Of a DNA stretch of 64,000 bases, positions 25,665 to 35,700 are shown one piece after another (the stretch's first letter is position 1; each line of letters starts with the position of its first letter). Position numbers and translations under genes: made by a program. Under the pieces are notes generated by a model that saw only the letters and a program-made list of their open reading frames with translations, was not told the DNA's origin and did not search any database. Origin of the DNA: Streptomyces sp. Alt3 (GTDB lineage: Bacteria > Actinomycetota > Actinomycetes > Streptomycetales > Streptomycetaceae); NCBI RefSeq assembly GCF_030719215.1, contig NZ_CP120984.1, positions 124,001 through 188,000 of the forward strand. Direction: 5' to 3'.

Positions 25665-27355
25665 GTCAGTGCCTTCACAGTGGTCTCGGAGTCCGTCCGT
25701 TCATCGGTGGCCGGGGCGGTGCCGGACGAGTCGGGGCTTCCCAGCTCTCTGTTCAGGGCGATGCGGAACCACTTGTCGGCCAGCGCCGAGTTGAGCCACT
25801 CGGTGCCCTTCTTCGTCTCGACGATCCGCCCCTGCCACGCACCGTCCCCCGCTGCGGCAATGAGATGGTCTCCGAACTTCGCGGCGACCCTGTACACCTG
25901 CCGCTGCCATGCCAGGCGCTGTTCGTACGGATCGTCGGACTTGGCCAGGTCCCGGAGCCAGGAGCGGTAGGGGGCCTCGAGCAGCCCGTACGCGTGGTCC
26001 CGGGCAGTGGCCCGAGGTCCGTCGGTCTCGGCGCCGGCAGCACGGGCCAGGTTGGTGGCCAGGTCGCCGATGGCGTACACGGCACGGTCTGCGTCCTCGA
26101 CGGCGGCGATGGCCTGCTCGGCGTAGCGGCGGTCCTGCTGGTGGAGGAGGACGACACCCATGGACACGGAGTCGTCGACGATCTCGTCGATCACGGACTG
26201 CTGAGTGCCGTACTGCGGACCGATCACGCGCGCACGCACGAGGAAGCCCCGTTCGAGTTCGCCCTCCGAGGCCAGGCGGGCCACCCATTCCAGGACCGCG
26301 GGACGCAGCGAGGAAGGAGGTTCCGATCCCTGCAGCCCAGGGAGGGTGTCTGCGATGAGCGAGGCAATCCCCCGCCATGCCGCTCGCTCGGGATCGTGGT
26401 CGCGTGGCAGGTAGACGGGGCTCTCCCGCAGCTTCTTCTCCTGAGCGAGGCTGCGCCGCCAGGCCGTCATCGGCTCGCGGTCGTGCATGTTACGAGGGCT
26501 GAGCGGGTCGCCGTAACCGAGGACGACGCCGTGCACGCCGTGCTCGTCGAAGTGCAGCCGCAAGCGTCGGGTCTGCCAGGTGTAAAGGTCGCGCACCCCG
26601 GTGGATGCCCTCTCGGTTCCGCCTGGTCCGCACGGATTGCGTCGCCAGGCCGGGGCGTCCCGCTCGTCGATTCTCACGCCGGTGGTGTCGGCCGCCACGA
26701 GATTCAGCAGCAGCGTTTCGCGCAGCGTGGGGCGCTCGATGTAGACCCCTCCGAGGTTGCCCGCCCAGCCGACGCCGAGCGGGTAGACCTTCCCGCCCTT
26801 GACGCGCTTGTCGCCCTCCACGCCGGTCTTGATTCCGGAGGTGTCGTACGCGTGCGCGTGGACGACCCAGCGGGCTGCTTCGGCGAAGGTGAGGCGATCG
26901 ACGTCAGGCATCCTGGCGCTGAAGAACGGCTCCCCGTTGGGGACGTCGGCCACGATGCGGTTGAGGGAGAACACCTCGTCCTTCGTCGTTCGCAGGCCGG
27001 CGGTCTGGAAGAACGGTGCTCTGGTGTCCAGCAGGTCGAATCGATGGGTGTGAGCATCGAGGTAGGACCCCACGGCGGCGAAACACTGCTCGTCGGACCA
27101 CAGGTCGGCCCAGTCGTCGATATCGGCCGGCCCGTCGAGTGCGTCGTGGGCGATCGCGAGAAGCAGGCGCACCAGGGCGAACTCCTGGGTTGGCAGATCC
27201 CCGACGATCCGCCACAGCTCGGATGCCTGCTCGAAGACCTGACGTAAGGAGAGTTCGTCCTGCTGGCCGTTGATCCTGAGCACGGGGATCCAGGGTTGAG
27301 TGGTGAGGTCGAACGAGAGGGCGTCCTCGCGGTCGCTCTGGCTGTTGTCAGGCAC
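25661..27355 (-). CDS. cse1: Cascade large subunit Cse1 (CasA, Cas8e)
   Basis: 564 residues. Begins after a variable leader with FDLTTQPWIPVLRINGQQDELSL, the usual CasA start. VRLLLAIAHDALDGPADIDDW, DLLDTRAPFFQTAGL and TFAEAARWVVHAHAYDTSGIK are typical blocks. Cse1 recognises the PAM and recruits Cas3. It overlaps cas3 by eight bases and cse2 by four, so the operon is tightly coupled. Confidence 0.95.
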   Translation of the reverse strand: MPDNSQSDREDALSFDLTTQPWIPVLRINGQQDELSLRQVFEQASELWRIVGDLPTQEFALVRLLLAIAHDALDGPADIDDWADLWSDEQCFAAVGSYLDAHTHRFDLLDTRAPFFQTAGLRTTKDEVFSLNRIVADVPNGEPFFSARMPDVDRLTFAEAARWVVHAHAYDTSGIKTGVEGDKRVKGGKVYPLGVGWAGNLGGVYIERPTLRETLLLNLVAADTTGVRIDERDAPAWRRNPCGPGGTERASTGVRDLYTWQTRRLRLHFDEHGVHGVVLGYGDPLSPRNMHDREPMTAWRRSLAQEKKLRESPVYLPRDHDPERAAWRGIASLIADTLPGLQGSEPPSSLRPAVLEWVARLASEGELERGFLVRARVIGPQYGTQQSVIDEIVDDSVSMGVVLLHQQDRRYAEQAIAAVEDADRAVYAIGDLATNLARAAGAETDGPRATARDHAYGLLEAPYRSWLRDLAKSDDPYEQRLAWQRQVYRVAAKFGDHLIAAAGDGAWQGRIVETKKGTEWLNSALADKWFRIALNRELGSPDSSGTAPATDERTDSETTVKALT

Positions 27356-30269
27356 GGGTTACCTCAAGGCCGTCGCTCTTGCTGTATCGGAGGGTGAAGC
27401 CTGCCAGCTGGGTCTGACAGTCCTCGTCGAGCGCGAGAACCAGCTGGCCGGCCAGCCAGTGACTGCCCTTCACCTGCCAGGCGGGCAGGTGAAGTTCCTC
27501 GAGCTCGGCGATCGCCCGGTCCATCGTCTCGGCGTAGCTGAACTGCATCGGCAGCCGCAGCCCACAGGAGGCAGCGGTACGCGCGGCCAGCGGCGTAGGG
27601 ACCTGATCCGTGGGCAATGCCAGATCGGCCAACTGGCGGTTTTGGCGGTCTGGGACAAGCCACGGGACCGTCGCCAAGGTGCCGTCGGCCTTCTTCTGCA
27701 CGACGACCACTTCCAGGCTTTCCCGGCTGTCACGCACCTGCGCCTTGCCTCGACTGGTGTCGTCCGCGTCGCCGACTCCCGCGGTGACCCAGCCGAAGAG
27801 CGGCCGGCCTGGACGGGCCACGGCGCCCAGACGGAACGTCGCTGCCCGCTCGGCCTGGTCCGCCCGGAGCTCGTCGTAGGCGCCACGCGCTGTCTTCACG
27901 TCCTGTGCCCAGTCCGTGGGAACGGGAGATCCTTCGCCGTAGGCATGCTGTACCAGTGGGCTGATGTCGGCCGGGAGCCGTACGGGACGTCGTGGACCTG
28001 CGTCGAGGTGCGGGAGCAGCGCGGCAGCGGATCGCAGCAAGGCGTACGCCCCGTACACGGCGACGGAACCGCGCACCGGCTCGGGGACTTCGTTGGTCCA
28101 GTTGACGCCGCTGACCAGACAGCGGGCTGCGCGGAGCCGTTCGGGGCGCTCCGTCTGCTGCTCCCCTCCGCGCAGATGTCTGTGGAGTCGGCCCATACGT
28201 TGGAGCAGCAGGTCAGCCGGGCACAGGTCCGTGACCAGCAGATCGAAGTCGACATCGAGTGACTGCTCGGCGACCTGGCTGGCGACCACCACATGCTTGG
28301 TCGGCCGTCCCTCGGCCTTCTCCGGTGGACCGAACCGTTGGAGAAGCGAGGCGTCCTTGGCCGCGCGATCGACGTCGATGAAGCAGGAGTGCGCGACGGT
28401 CACATGGGCATCCCCGAACCGCTCTCTCAGCACCTTTGCCGCGTCCAGCACCCGACGCACGGTGTTGCGTACGACGAGGACGCAGCCGCCGTCCTCGAGC
28501 TCGTCCTCCAGCCGGTCGGCGAGGTGATCGAGATTGTCGTCGATGCGCTCGATCTCGACATCAACCCCACGACCTGAGGCCGGTGGACGTCGCAGCACGG
28601 GGGTGCCGCCCGGCGGGACAGCCGTGAGAAGCGGATAGTCGTCGGCCTGGGCGACAGCGTCGAAGTCGCGGCTGTCACCTTTCCGCCTACCCGCGTATGC
28701 CTCGACCAGCTCGCGGCGTCGAGTTGCCGGGAGGGTCGCGGAGAGCACCACCACCGGGACGCGGTAGGCGCCCAGCCAGGAGAGCACCCGGTCGAGGTAG
28801 GAGCTCATGTAGGTGTCGTAGGCGTGCGCCTCGTCGATGACGACCACCTTGCCGGCGATCGCGAGGTGGCGCAGGGCCAGGTGGCGGCTTTTCAGACCGG
28901 CGAAGAGCAGCTGGTCGATCGTGCCGGCGACGAACGACGACAGCATGGCCTTCTTCCGGCCGCGCAGCCAGGCGTGCGCAACCAGCTCGGCTGAGGCTGA
29001 GCGCCCACGGCTGGTGGGCCGCAACTCCTGGTCTTCCGCTGCGTCGAGGTTGAGGGCCGCGATCGGGCCCCGCTCCATCAGGTCGGTGAAGTGGTCGTTC
29101 AGCGCGGACTTGGAGTGAGCCAGAAGGACCGAATGCCGCGCACCGTCCGGTGAGGGGAGCCGCTCCAGCCAGTTCAGGAGACGAGGGAACATGGCGTTGC
29201 CCGTGGCCATCGTCGGCAGAGCGAAGAACACACCGCCGGCACCGGATCGTGCGGCGAGGACCTCCGCAGCGCCGAGTGCAGCCTCTGTCTTCCCCTCGCC
29301 CATGGGTGCCTCGATCACGAGCAGTCCGGGTTCTTCCATCGTCCGGGCCAGTTCCACGGCCGCTTCCTGGACGGGACGAAGTCTGGCTCCAGGAGGAAGC
29401 GCGAAGCGAGAGGCGAACAGCTTCTGTACATCCGCAGGCGGATCCGCGGCCCGCCACGCTCCTGGCAGGTTGAGGCCCTGCCAGGCAGCCGTGATGCGGT
29501 CCTTGCTGCTGCGGGAAGCGTCCTGAGGGAAGTAGGGGAACAGGTCCGGATTGCTGGCGATCCAGTCGGAGACGATGACCAGCGCGGTGAGAACGACCTG
29601 CACGGGCTGCGGCAGCTTTACCGATTGCCACGCGCCGAGCCTGTCCTGCACACCGAACTCTGCCGCGCAGGCTTCCAGCAGCTCCTGCTGTACGCGTTGC
29701 CACAGCGGCCCGCTCTTTCCGGGGGTGCGCAGCAGTTGGGGGTGTCTGTCGAGCGCGGTGATCTGACCGTATTCAGGGGGAACCCCATGGTGTCCACCGA
29801 CTGCGACCGTGAACTGGCCGGTCTGCGAGACAGCCCAGCCGTGCCGGTTCTCCAGCCACTCCCCCAGCAGCACTTGCCCGGCCAGCCCGTGCGGCGCCAG
29901 CTTCCGGTCCGCCCCCATCGCCCGCTGGGAACGCATCTCCAGGCCATCGGCTCGCATGGCTTCGGCGAGCAAGTCGACCTGGCAGGCGAACGCGGGTGTT
30001 GCCTTGCCGATGTCGTGCACGCCGGCCAGCCACACAACGAGACGACGTGCGTCGTTCGCGCCCTCCGGCAGCTCGGCGGCTATCAGCCTCCGGACCGAAA
30101 GCGGCAACCACTCGTCCCACAACCGTCCTGCTACCGCGGCACTGTCCTCCATGTGCCGCCACAGCGGCAGCCACCCATCGGAGTCCCGATCGTGCTTGGC
30201 CCACACCTTGAGCACGGGGCCGCGCAGTCTTGCGCGCATGCCGGTGTGGGAACCCCCCTCGACTGTCAT
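27348..30269 (-). CDS. cas3: CRISPR-associated nuclease/helicase Cas3
   Basis: 973 residues with HD nuclease and SF2 helicase domains fused. HD: His39 in LWRHMED and His85-Asp86 in GVHDIGKATPAF. Helicase: Walker A PMGEGKTEAAL near 328, DEAHAYDTYMS near 478, VVLSATLP, then AEQSLDVDFDLLVTDLCP and LLLQRMGRLHRH. All motifs are intact, so target degradation should work. ATG 30269 is first in frame; ATG 30239 is an alternative start. It is the first gene of the operon, facing away from array B across a shared 234-bp intergenic region. Confidence 0.96.
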   Translation of the reverse strand: MTVEGGSHTGMRARLRGPVLKVWAKHDRDSDGWLPLWRHMEDSAAVAGRLWDEWLPLSVRRLIAAELPEGANDARRLVVWLAGVHDIGKATPAFACQVDLLAEAMRADGLEMRSQRAMGADRKLAPHGLAGQVLLGEWLENRHGWAVSQTGQFTVAVGGHHGVPPEYGQITALDRHPQLLRTPGKSGPLWQRVQQELLEACAAEFGVQDRLGAWQSVKLPQPVQVVLTALVIVSDWIASNPDLFPYFPQDASRSSKDRITAAWQGLNLPGAWRAADPPADVQKLFASRFALPPGARLRPVQEAAVELARTMEEPGLLVIEAPMGEGKTEAALGAAEVLAARSGAGGVFFALPTMATGNAMFPRLLNWLERLPSPDGARHSVLLAHSKSALNDHFTDLMERGPIAALNLDAAEDQELRPTSRGRSASAELVAHAWLRGRKKAMLSSFVAGTIDQLLFAGLKSRHLALRHLAIAGKVVVIDEAHAYDTYMSSYLDRVLSWLGAYRVPVVVLSATLPATRRRELVEAYAGRRKGDSRDFDAVAQADDYPLLTAVPPGGTPVLRRPPASGRGVDVEIERIDDNLDHLADRLEDELEDGGCVLVVRNTVRRVLDAAKVLRERFGDAHVTVAHSCFIDVDRAAKDASLLQRFGPPEKAEGRPTKHVVVASQVAEQSLDVDFDLLVTDLCPADLLLQRMGRLHRHLRGGEQQTERPERLRAARCLVSGVNWTNEVPEPVRGSVAVYGAYALLRSAAALLPHLDAGPRRPVRLPADISPLVQHAYGEGSPVPTDWAQDVKTARGAYDELRADQAERAATFRLGAVARPGRPLFGWVTAGVGDADDTSRGKAQVRDSRESLEVVVVQKKADGTLATVPWLVPDRQNRQLADLALPTDQVPTPLAARTAASCGLRLPMQFSYAETMDRAIAELEELHLPAWQVKGSHWLAGQLVLALDEDCQTQLAGFTLRYSKSDGLEVTRA

Positions 30270-30503
30270 GCCAGATGAATATCTGGAGGGGGCATGAACG
30301 CGCAGCCAAATGATGAAACAGCGGAGAATGTGTGCTTGTTGTGGCTGTTATTGCTCCGGCTGAGGCTGGTGCTCAGTAGAGTCGATCAGTTGGGTGCTGG
30401 TGACACCTTAGGCGGCGGAATAGGTGAAATGGTTGCTATGTCTGCTTCTTTGGAAGTGCTCGGAACTGAGTCCCTGCGGCGATAAAGCCGCAGGTCGCGC
30501 AGT
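30270..30503. promoter_or_regulatory. cas3 promoter region and leader of array B
   Basis: This gap must hold the leftward promoter of the cas operon and the rightward leader of array B. The right half is AT-richer. GTGAAATGG starts 80 bases and GCAGGTC starts 14 bases before the first repeat; the same spacings recur at 46241 and 46307. Confidence 0.75.
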
Positions 30504-31385
30504 CTGCTCCCCGCGCACGCGGGGATGGTCCCGTCGCCCGCCACGTGCAGTACCTCCGCGAACTCTGCTCCCCGCGCACGCGGGGATGGTCCCTTTCCGG
30601 GCCCGGCGCGGCACTGGGGGACCGCTGCTCCCCGCGCACGCGGGGATGGTCCGTGAGCCCAGCTCTTGCCAGTCAGGTCGGGCCACTGCTCCCCGCGCAC
30701 GCGGGGATGGTCCCCGGTCAGCTGCAAAACCGGATCCGTTGGCCTTCTGCTCCCCGCGCACGCGGGGATGGTCCCGAAGGATCGTTGACCCTTCGGCGAC
30801 CTTCACTCTGCTCCCCGCGCACGCGGGGATGGTCCCCTCGTGAGTCTGACCTGTACGGGGGCGGGCCTCTGCTCCCCGCGCACGCGGGGATGGTCCCAGG
30901 GCACCGTAGAACCGGTCGAGGTCGAAGAACTGCTCCCCGCGCACGCGGGGGTGGTCCCTACGTGCAGCGCCGGCCCGGTGAGCTCATCGACTGCTCCCCG
31001 CGCACGCGGGGATGGTCCCCGGCGAGCAGGTCGTCAAGGAGTACCGCAAGCCTGCTCCCCGCGCACGCGGGGATGGTCCCTTCGCGATCGGCCGCATCCC
31101 GCTGCCCCCGTCCTGCTCCCCGCGCACGCGGGGATGGTCCCGGCGAGACGGACACCGCGGCGATCACCGTCACCTGCTCCCCGCGCATGCGGGGATGGTC
31201 CCCAGGAGACCGCCATGTCCCGCACCCCCGAAATCTGCTCCCCGCGCACGCGGGGATGGTCCCTGCTCCGGCACTATGCCGGAGGCGAAGATCCGCTGCT
31301 CCCCGCACGCGCGGGGATAGTCCCGGTGACGCGGGACTTGTCGGTGGTGTCGGGTTCTGCTCCCCGCGCCCGCGGGGGATAACTC
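30504..31385 (+). CRISPR. type I-E CRISPR array B (15 repeats)
   Basis: Repeats start at 30504, 30565, 30625, 30686, 30747, 30808, 30869, 30930, 30991, 31052, 31113, 31174, 31235, 31296 and 31357. The consensus begins CTGCTCCCCGCGCACG and ends GGGGATGGTCCC (29 bp); 14 spacers are 31-32 bp. The leader is on the left, next to cas3. Repeats 8 and 12 have single changes, and repeats 14 and 15 are degenerate (GGGGATAGTCCC; GGGGGATAACTCCC), as expected for the oldest, trailer end. Confidence 0.97.
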
Positions 31386-31537
31386 CCACGCCCGCGCCGG
31401 TCTATCCGGATCCGGCCATATTCCAGCGAGGAAGTGGAGCTTCCGTGGAACCAAGGCCACAGCACCTGACGCGCCACTAGATTCTGCTGATTGCGCCAGG
31501 GGGTGCAGCAAGTGCCGGCTCGTGCAGAGGAGGTCGG

Positions 31538-32059
31538 ATGCTTTCGGGGGCCGAGGGCGCGCTGTACGGTGCCGGCGGCGGGCTGGTGGTCGAGGCTGTC
31601 GTGACCTTCGGGCGGCTGCACGCCTGGCAGCAGGCGCGGCATGTGTCGCGGGTGGCCGGCGATGTCCTTCCCAAGCTCGGTGCGTATATCGATCCGCCCG
31701 CTGATTCGCTCGCTGCGCTGTTCCGGGTGGTGCTGGGCTGTGCTGCGGGGTGGTTGCTCCACGGGGAGTTGGGCGGGATGCTCGCGGCCGTCGCGGTGGG
31801 AGCTTCTGCGCCTGCGGTGCTGGCACAGATGGGCAGTGCTACGACTGTCACCGAGGCGCTGCAGTTGGGCACCACGCCCGGCGCGGCTGCGGAAGGGGTG
31901 CCTGGGGCAGCGCCCGGGCCGGCGGTGCCAGGGGCGCCCAACCCGGCGGTCCCACAATCGGCTTCAGCTGCCCCGGGTGCGCCGGGCGCGTCCGTAGCTT
32001 CGGCCGCACCTGCCAGCCAGGTCTCTCCCGCACCCGCATCCGGGGAGGTCGGCCCATGA
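31538..32059 (+). CDS. two-TM membrane protein, first gene of the Lon-WD40 operon
   Basis: 173 residues from ATG 31538, preceded by a strong ribosome site (gaggaggtcgg). After a Gly-rich start and a helix (EAVVTFGRLHAWQQARHVSR), two hydrophobic segments follow at about 60-75 (LAALFRVVLGCAAGWLL) and 80-100 (GGMLAAVAVGASAPAVLA). The last 65 residues are a Pro/Ala-rich disordered tail. No family recognised. It overlaps the next gene by ATGA, so it is translationally coupled to the system. Confidence 0.65.
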   Translation: MLSGAEGALYGAGGGLVVEAVVTFGRLHAWQQARHVSRVAGDVLPKLGAYIDPPADSLAALFRVVLGCAAGWLLHGELGGMLAAVAVGASAPAVLAQMGSATTVTEALQLGTTPGAAAEGVPGAAPGPAVPGAPNPAVPQSASAAPGAPGASVASAAPASQVSPAPASGEVGP

Positions 32060-32757
32060 CGCGTGGATCGGTCGTCCGGCGCTCCTGGTCGTCCTTCACC
32101 ACCGGTCGTCGTGCTGCTTCCCCGCGCGCGAGGGTGCGGGGCCGCGACGGATACGCGCTGTGGCAGCGTGTCTGGGCCTCGTTCACCGGAATCGATCTGT
32201 CCCCGCGCCTCGACCATGCGCCTGACCTGGCTCCTCGCTCCATGCCCGAACCGCGCCGACCAGCGGCCCCTGCCTCCGAGGGATGGTTCGTCCTGCCCTC
32301 ACTCCCCTCGGCCGGCGCTTTGACGGCTTCCGGAAGTGACACAGCAGTCCTGGAAGTGGTCTCGCCCGACGGCCGAACGGTGTTTGTCCTGCGCCGCGTA
32401 GGTGGCCGAACCGCCGAGTACGGCCTCGAACTCGTCCTACGAGGCGTCGCAGATCAGCCGGAGCTGGCCACGGTCCAGTACACCCGGCCGGACGGTGAAC
32501 AGCGCACCCTCCTCGTCCCCGTATCGCCCTCCCCTGTCGGCCCCACAGCCTCCTTCGTCCGCCTCGACGGCTTCGCAGCTGGTTCGACCTGGCAGGCCAC
32601 CGGCCCGACACCCGTTCCCGAGAACCCTGCTTGGCCCTCGGAAACGGTGGCTGACTCCATCCGGGCCGCGCACAACGAGGCGACCCGCGAGGCTTGGCGT
32701 CAGGTCAGGGAACGTACCGGTCAGGGGATACGCGAGACCATCGACGGCGCGCTGTGA
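32056..32757 (+). CDS. hypothetical protein, second gene of the Lon-WD40 operon
   Basis: 233 residues from ATG 32056. The N-terminal 80 residues are basic and Pro-rich; the middle is a beta-rich globular part (AVLEVVSPDGRTVFVLRRVG, then YGLELVLRGVADQPELATV and GEQRTLLVPVSPS). The C-terminus is helical (AAHNEATREAWRQVRERTG). It lacks a signal peptide or membrane segment. Overlap with both neighbours (ATGA, GTGA) indicates a fixed-stoichiometry complex. A sensor or adaptor role is speculation. Confidence 0.65.
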   Translation: MTRGSVVRRSWSSFTTGRRAASPRARVRGRDGYALWQRVWASFTGIDLSPRLDHAPDLAPRSMPEPRRPAAPASEGWFVLPSLPSAGALTASGSDTAVLEVVSPDGRTVFVLRRVGGRTAEYGLELVLRGVADQPELATVQYTRPDGEQRTLLVPVSPSPVGPTASFVRLDGFAAGSTWQATGPTPVPENPAWPSETVADSIRAAHNEATREAWRQVRERTGQGIRETIDGAL

Positions 32758-35700
32758 CGGAAACCGGAAACACGCACCGCACCGCTCTGGACTCCGTCCT
32801 TTGTGAATCCACCCCGCAGGGGGCGGTCCACGAGTTGCTGGGTGAGCGGCGGTTGTGGTGGGAGTCCTGCAGCGAGGCCGCCCGGGTCGACCCTGCCTGG
32901 CTGGCCGGGCCCGCTGAAGCCCTGGCGGACTGGATCGACGCCAACGCCCCGGACCGCGAGCCCACAGTCCTTACGCCCGCCCGGCACGCATACCTTCTGG
33001 CCCGTGCCCTGGCCTCTCCACCGGACCATGACGAGGCGCTGGTCTCCTTACGCACCATGTGGGCCGGCTCCGGCCTGCTGTCGGCGAATGCCGCGCCAGG
33101 CCCCGTGCAACCGTCCGGTCGCGGCCTGGCCGCTGTGCCCGAAGCAGCTGCCGCTCGCCTCGAGGCCGTACTGGAGCGCGTCCCGCATCTGCCCGGGGAG
33201 ACTTCCCCCGCACCCGACAGCATGCTGGTTGCCACGCTCCTGTTGATGGCGGGTTGCGAGACGGGGCGGCGGGTCCAGCTTCCGGTGGTGTTCGGCGAGA
33301 CGGAGAGGTCCGACGAGGCCGGCGCCACCGGCGTACTGGAGCTCTGCGAGTTCCCTGCCGGGCCACCCGGTCTCTACCCCGACCCGCGGTACATGACCGG
33401 ACTGCGAAGCTCGGACGGGCAGTTCGCGTCGGCGTTGGGCCGGGCGTGGGCGGTTGCCGGCCGCGGCCCCGGGGCGCGCTGTGTGTTGTGGCGGCTGGTG
33501 TTCACCGACCGCTCCCCCACTCGTGTCGAAGGCCCCTCGCTGGGCGTCGCCTTCGCGTTGGGCCTGCGGGAGCTCCTGCGGTATCCGCAGCGGCGTAGGC
33601 CCAGCGCTGCCTGGCTGCGCGGTGTGTTCCACGGCCTGCGCCCTCGTACAGCGGTGACCGGTGCTCTGGGACACGGTGAGCGCCTGGACGGTGTCAGCGG
33701 CATGGAGGGCAAGCTGCTGGCGGCCCGCCGTAAGGGGCTGCGCCTGGTGGCGCCCGTCGCGAACCGGCCCGATGCGGCACACGCACCCGAACCGGCTGAC
33801 GTGATGTTCGCCGAGACGCTCCGTCAGGCCGACCGGTATGCCCGCCGGTTCCGCACCGGCCGTCTGGTCACCGTGGTGGCACTGGTCCTCGCGGTGGTGG
33901 CGTCCGGGGTGGTGGTGCAGTACCGGGAGGCCACGGCACGGGAGCGGATGGCGCAGGCGCATAGGCTGGCGGAGGTCTCGGCGGACCTGCTGTCCACGGA
34001 CGTCACGCTGGCCGGGCTGTTCGCCGAGCGCGCGTACCGGCAGCATGCCGATCCGCAGACCCGGAAGGCGCTGTTCCGAGCGGTGACCGAGAGCCCGCAT
34101 CTGGCCGGTTCGGTCCGGGCCGCCGGCACGGTCTCGGTGGTGGCGGCGTCACAGAACGGCGAGCGGGCGCTCACCGGAACCCGCAGCGGTGACGTGGAGG
34201 TGTGGGGCCTGGAGGGCGGGAGGTTCACCGGGCATCACCGGAGAGTCGGCCGGCTGCCCGGCTCGGTGGAGACGGTCGCTTCCGACGCCGACGGCCGCGT
34301 CGTGGCTGCCTCCGACGACCGGACGGTCAGTGTCTGGACCGCCGGACAGAGCTCTCCTGTGCCCAGCCTGCCCGAGGGCCAGACGCCTGCGGCTGTCGCG
34401 GTCTCGCCGTCCGGCCGCTTCATCGCGGTCGCCACCGATTCGGCGAAGTTCCAGGTACCGGGCATCCTGTCGGTGCTGGACCGGGATTCAGGCCGTACCG
34501 AGCGACTGAAGCTCGCCGAGCTGTCCCTGGCTCCCAGCGCCCTCGCCTTCGACGGAGACGAGGAGTTGGTGGTCTCCGAGTTCGGATACGGCGGTTGGAA
34601 CCGCGTCTCCGTACCGCGGCTCAAGCGCACAGCCGGCAGCACCATCGGCTTCGGCGTACACAACTCGGCGTCCGCTCTCGCCCCGGACGGCAGCCATATC
34701 AGCTACAGCAACAAGGCTTCCTCGTTGCCGGTCTGGCCTTCCCGGGGCAAGCCCGAGGTCCATGAGCCGGAGCTCGTCGCCGACACGGAGCCGGGGCTGC
34801 CCTCGGCGCTCGCGGTCAGCCGGGGCGGCACGCATGTGGCGCTGGCGATCGGCTCCACGCTGCGAGTGAGCCGGACGCACGGGCCGGACGAGAAGGGTTC
34901 CGGGCCGCTGACGTTGTCGGGTGCCGGGCCGGTGCCGGCGAATGCGGTCACCTTCCTCGGCTCCGGCGGCGACCGGCTCCTGTCGGCCTCCTCGGAGTTC
35001 CTGAACCTGTGGGACCTGAGGCAGCACACCAGAATCGCCTGGGAGAGCAAGATCGACATCCCCGGTTCCTGTCTGAGCTGCGCGCCACCGCAGGTGGCGG
35101 TGGCACCGGACGGGCAGGACGCGGCGTTCGTCGACGGATCGGGCGACAAGCTGGCCATGGCGCGGCTCGGCCCGCCAGGCACGAAGCCGCGGGGTTACGA
35201 GGGCACGATGCGGATTCCTGGCTTTTCGACGCTCGTGTGGCGGCCGGACAGCAGGCGGCTGATGGTGCTGGCGCCGGACGGCAGCGCCCAAAGAGTTGAG
35301 CGGGGCAAGAAGTGGCGCGCGGGCAGCTCCTGGCCCCCTGTGCCGAATCCGCTGAGGTTGTCCGATCCCCCGGCCCTGGCGCGGTACCTGCCCGATGGCC
35401 GGACGCTGGCCGAGGTGCACATGTCCGGCACTGTCTGGTTCCGGGACGCGGCGTCGGGGAAGGCGCTGCGGAAAGTCGACGGTCCGCGGTCCATGGCGCC
35501 GACTGCCGACGGCAACCAGCAGCCGTCGTCCACCCACGTGGCGCTGAACGAACGAGGTTCGTACGCGGCGATTCTGGAGCAGCAGACCGATGACAACCCC
35601 TCCGGCGAGATCGTCCTGCACGTGATCAGCACGGCTTCCGGCCGGATCCGTACGATCCCGGCAGACGGCGCCCGCGGCATCACCTACAGCGGCGACCACC

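Noticed and set aside
25643..27247. 534-codon plus-strand frame opposite cse1
   Set aside because: Antisense shadow; no start with ribosome site and no family pattern.
30545..31480. Plus-strand frames through array B, up to 311 codons
   Set aside because: The frame is open only because the 61-bp repeat unit contains no stop; peptides are repeat translations.
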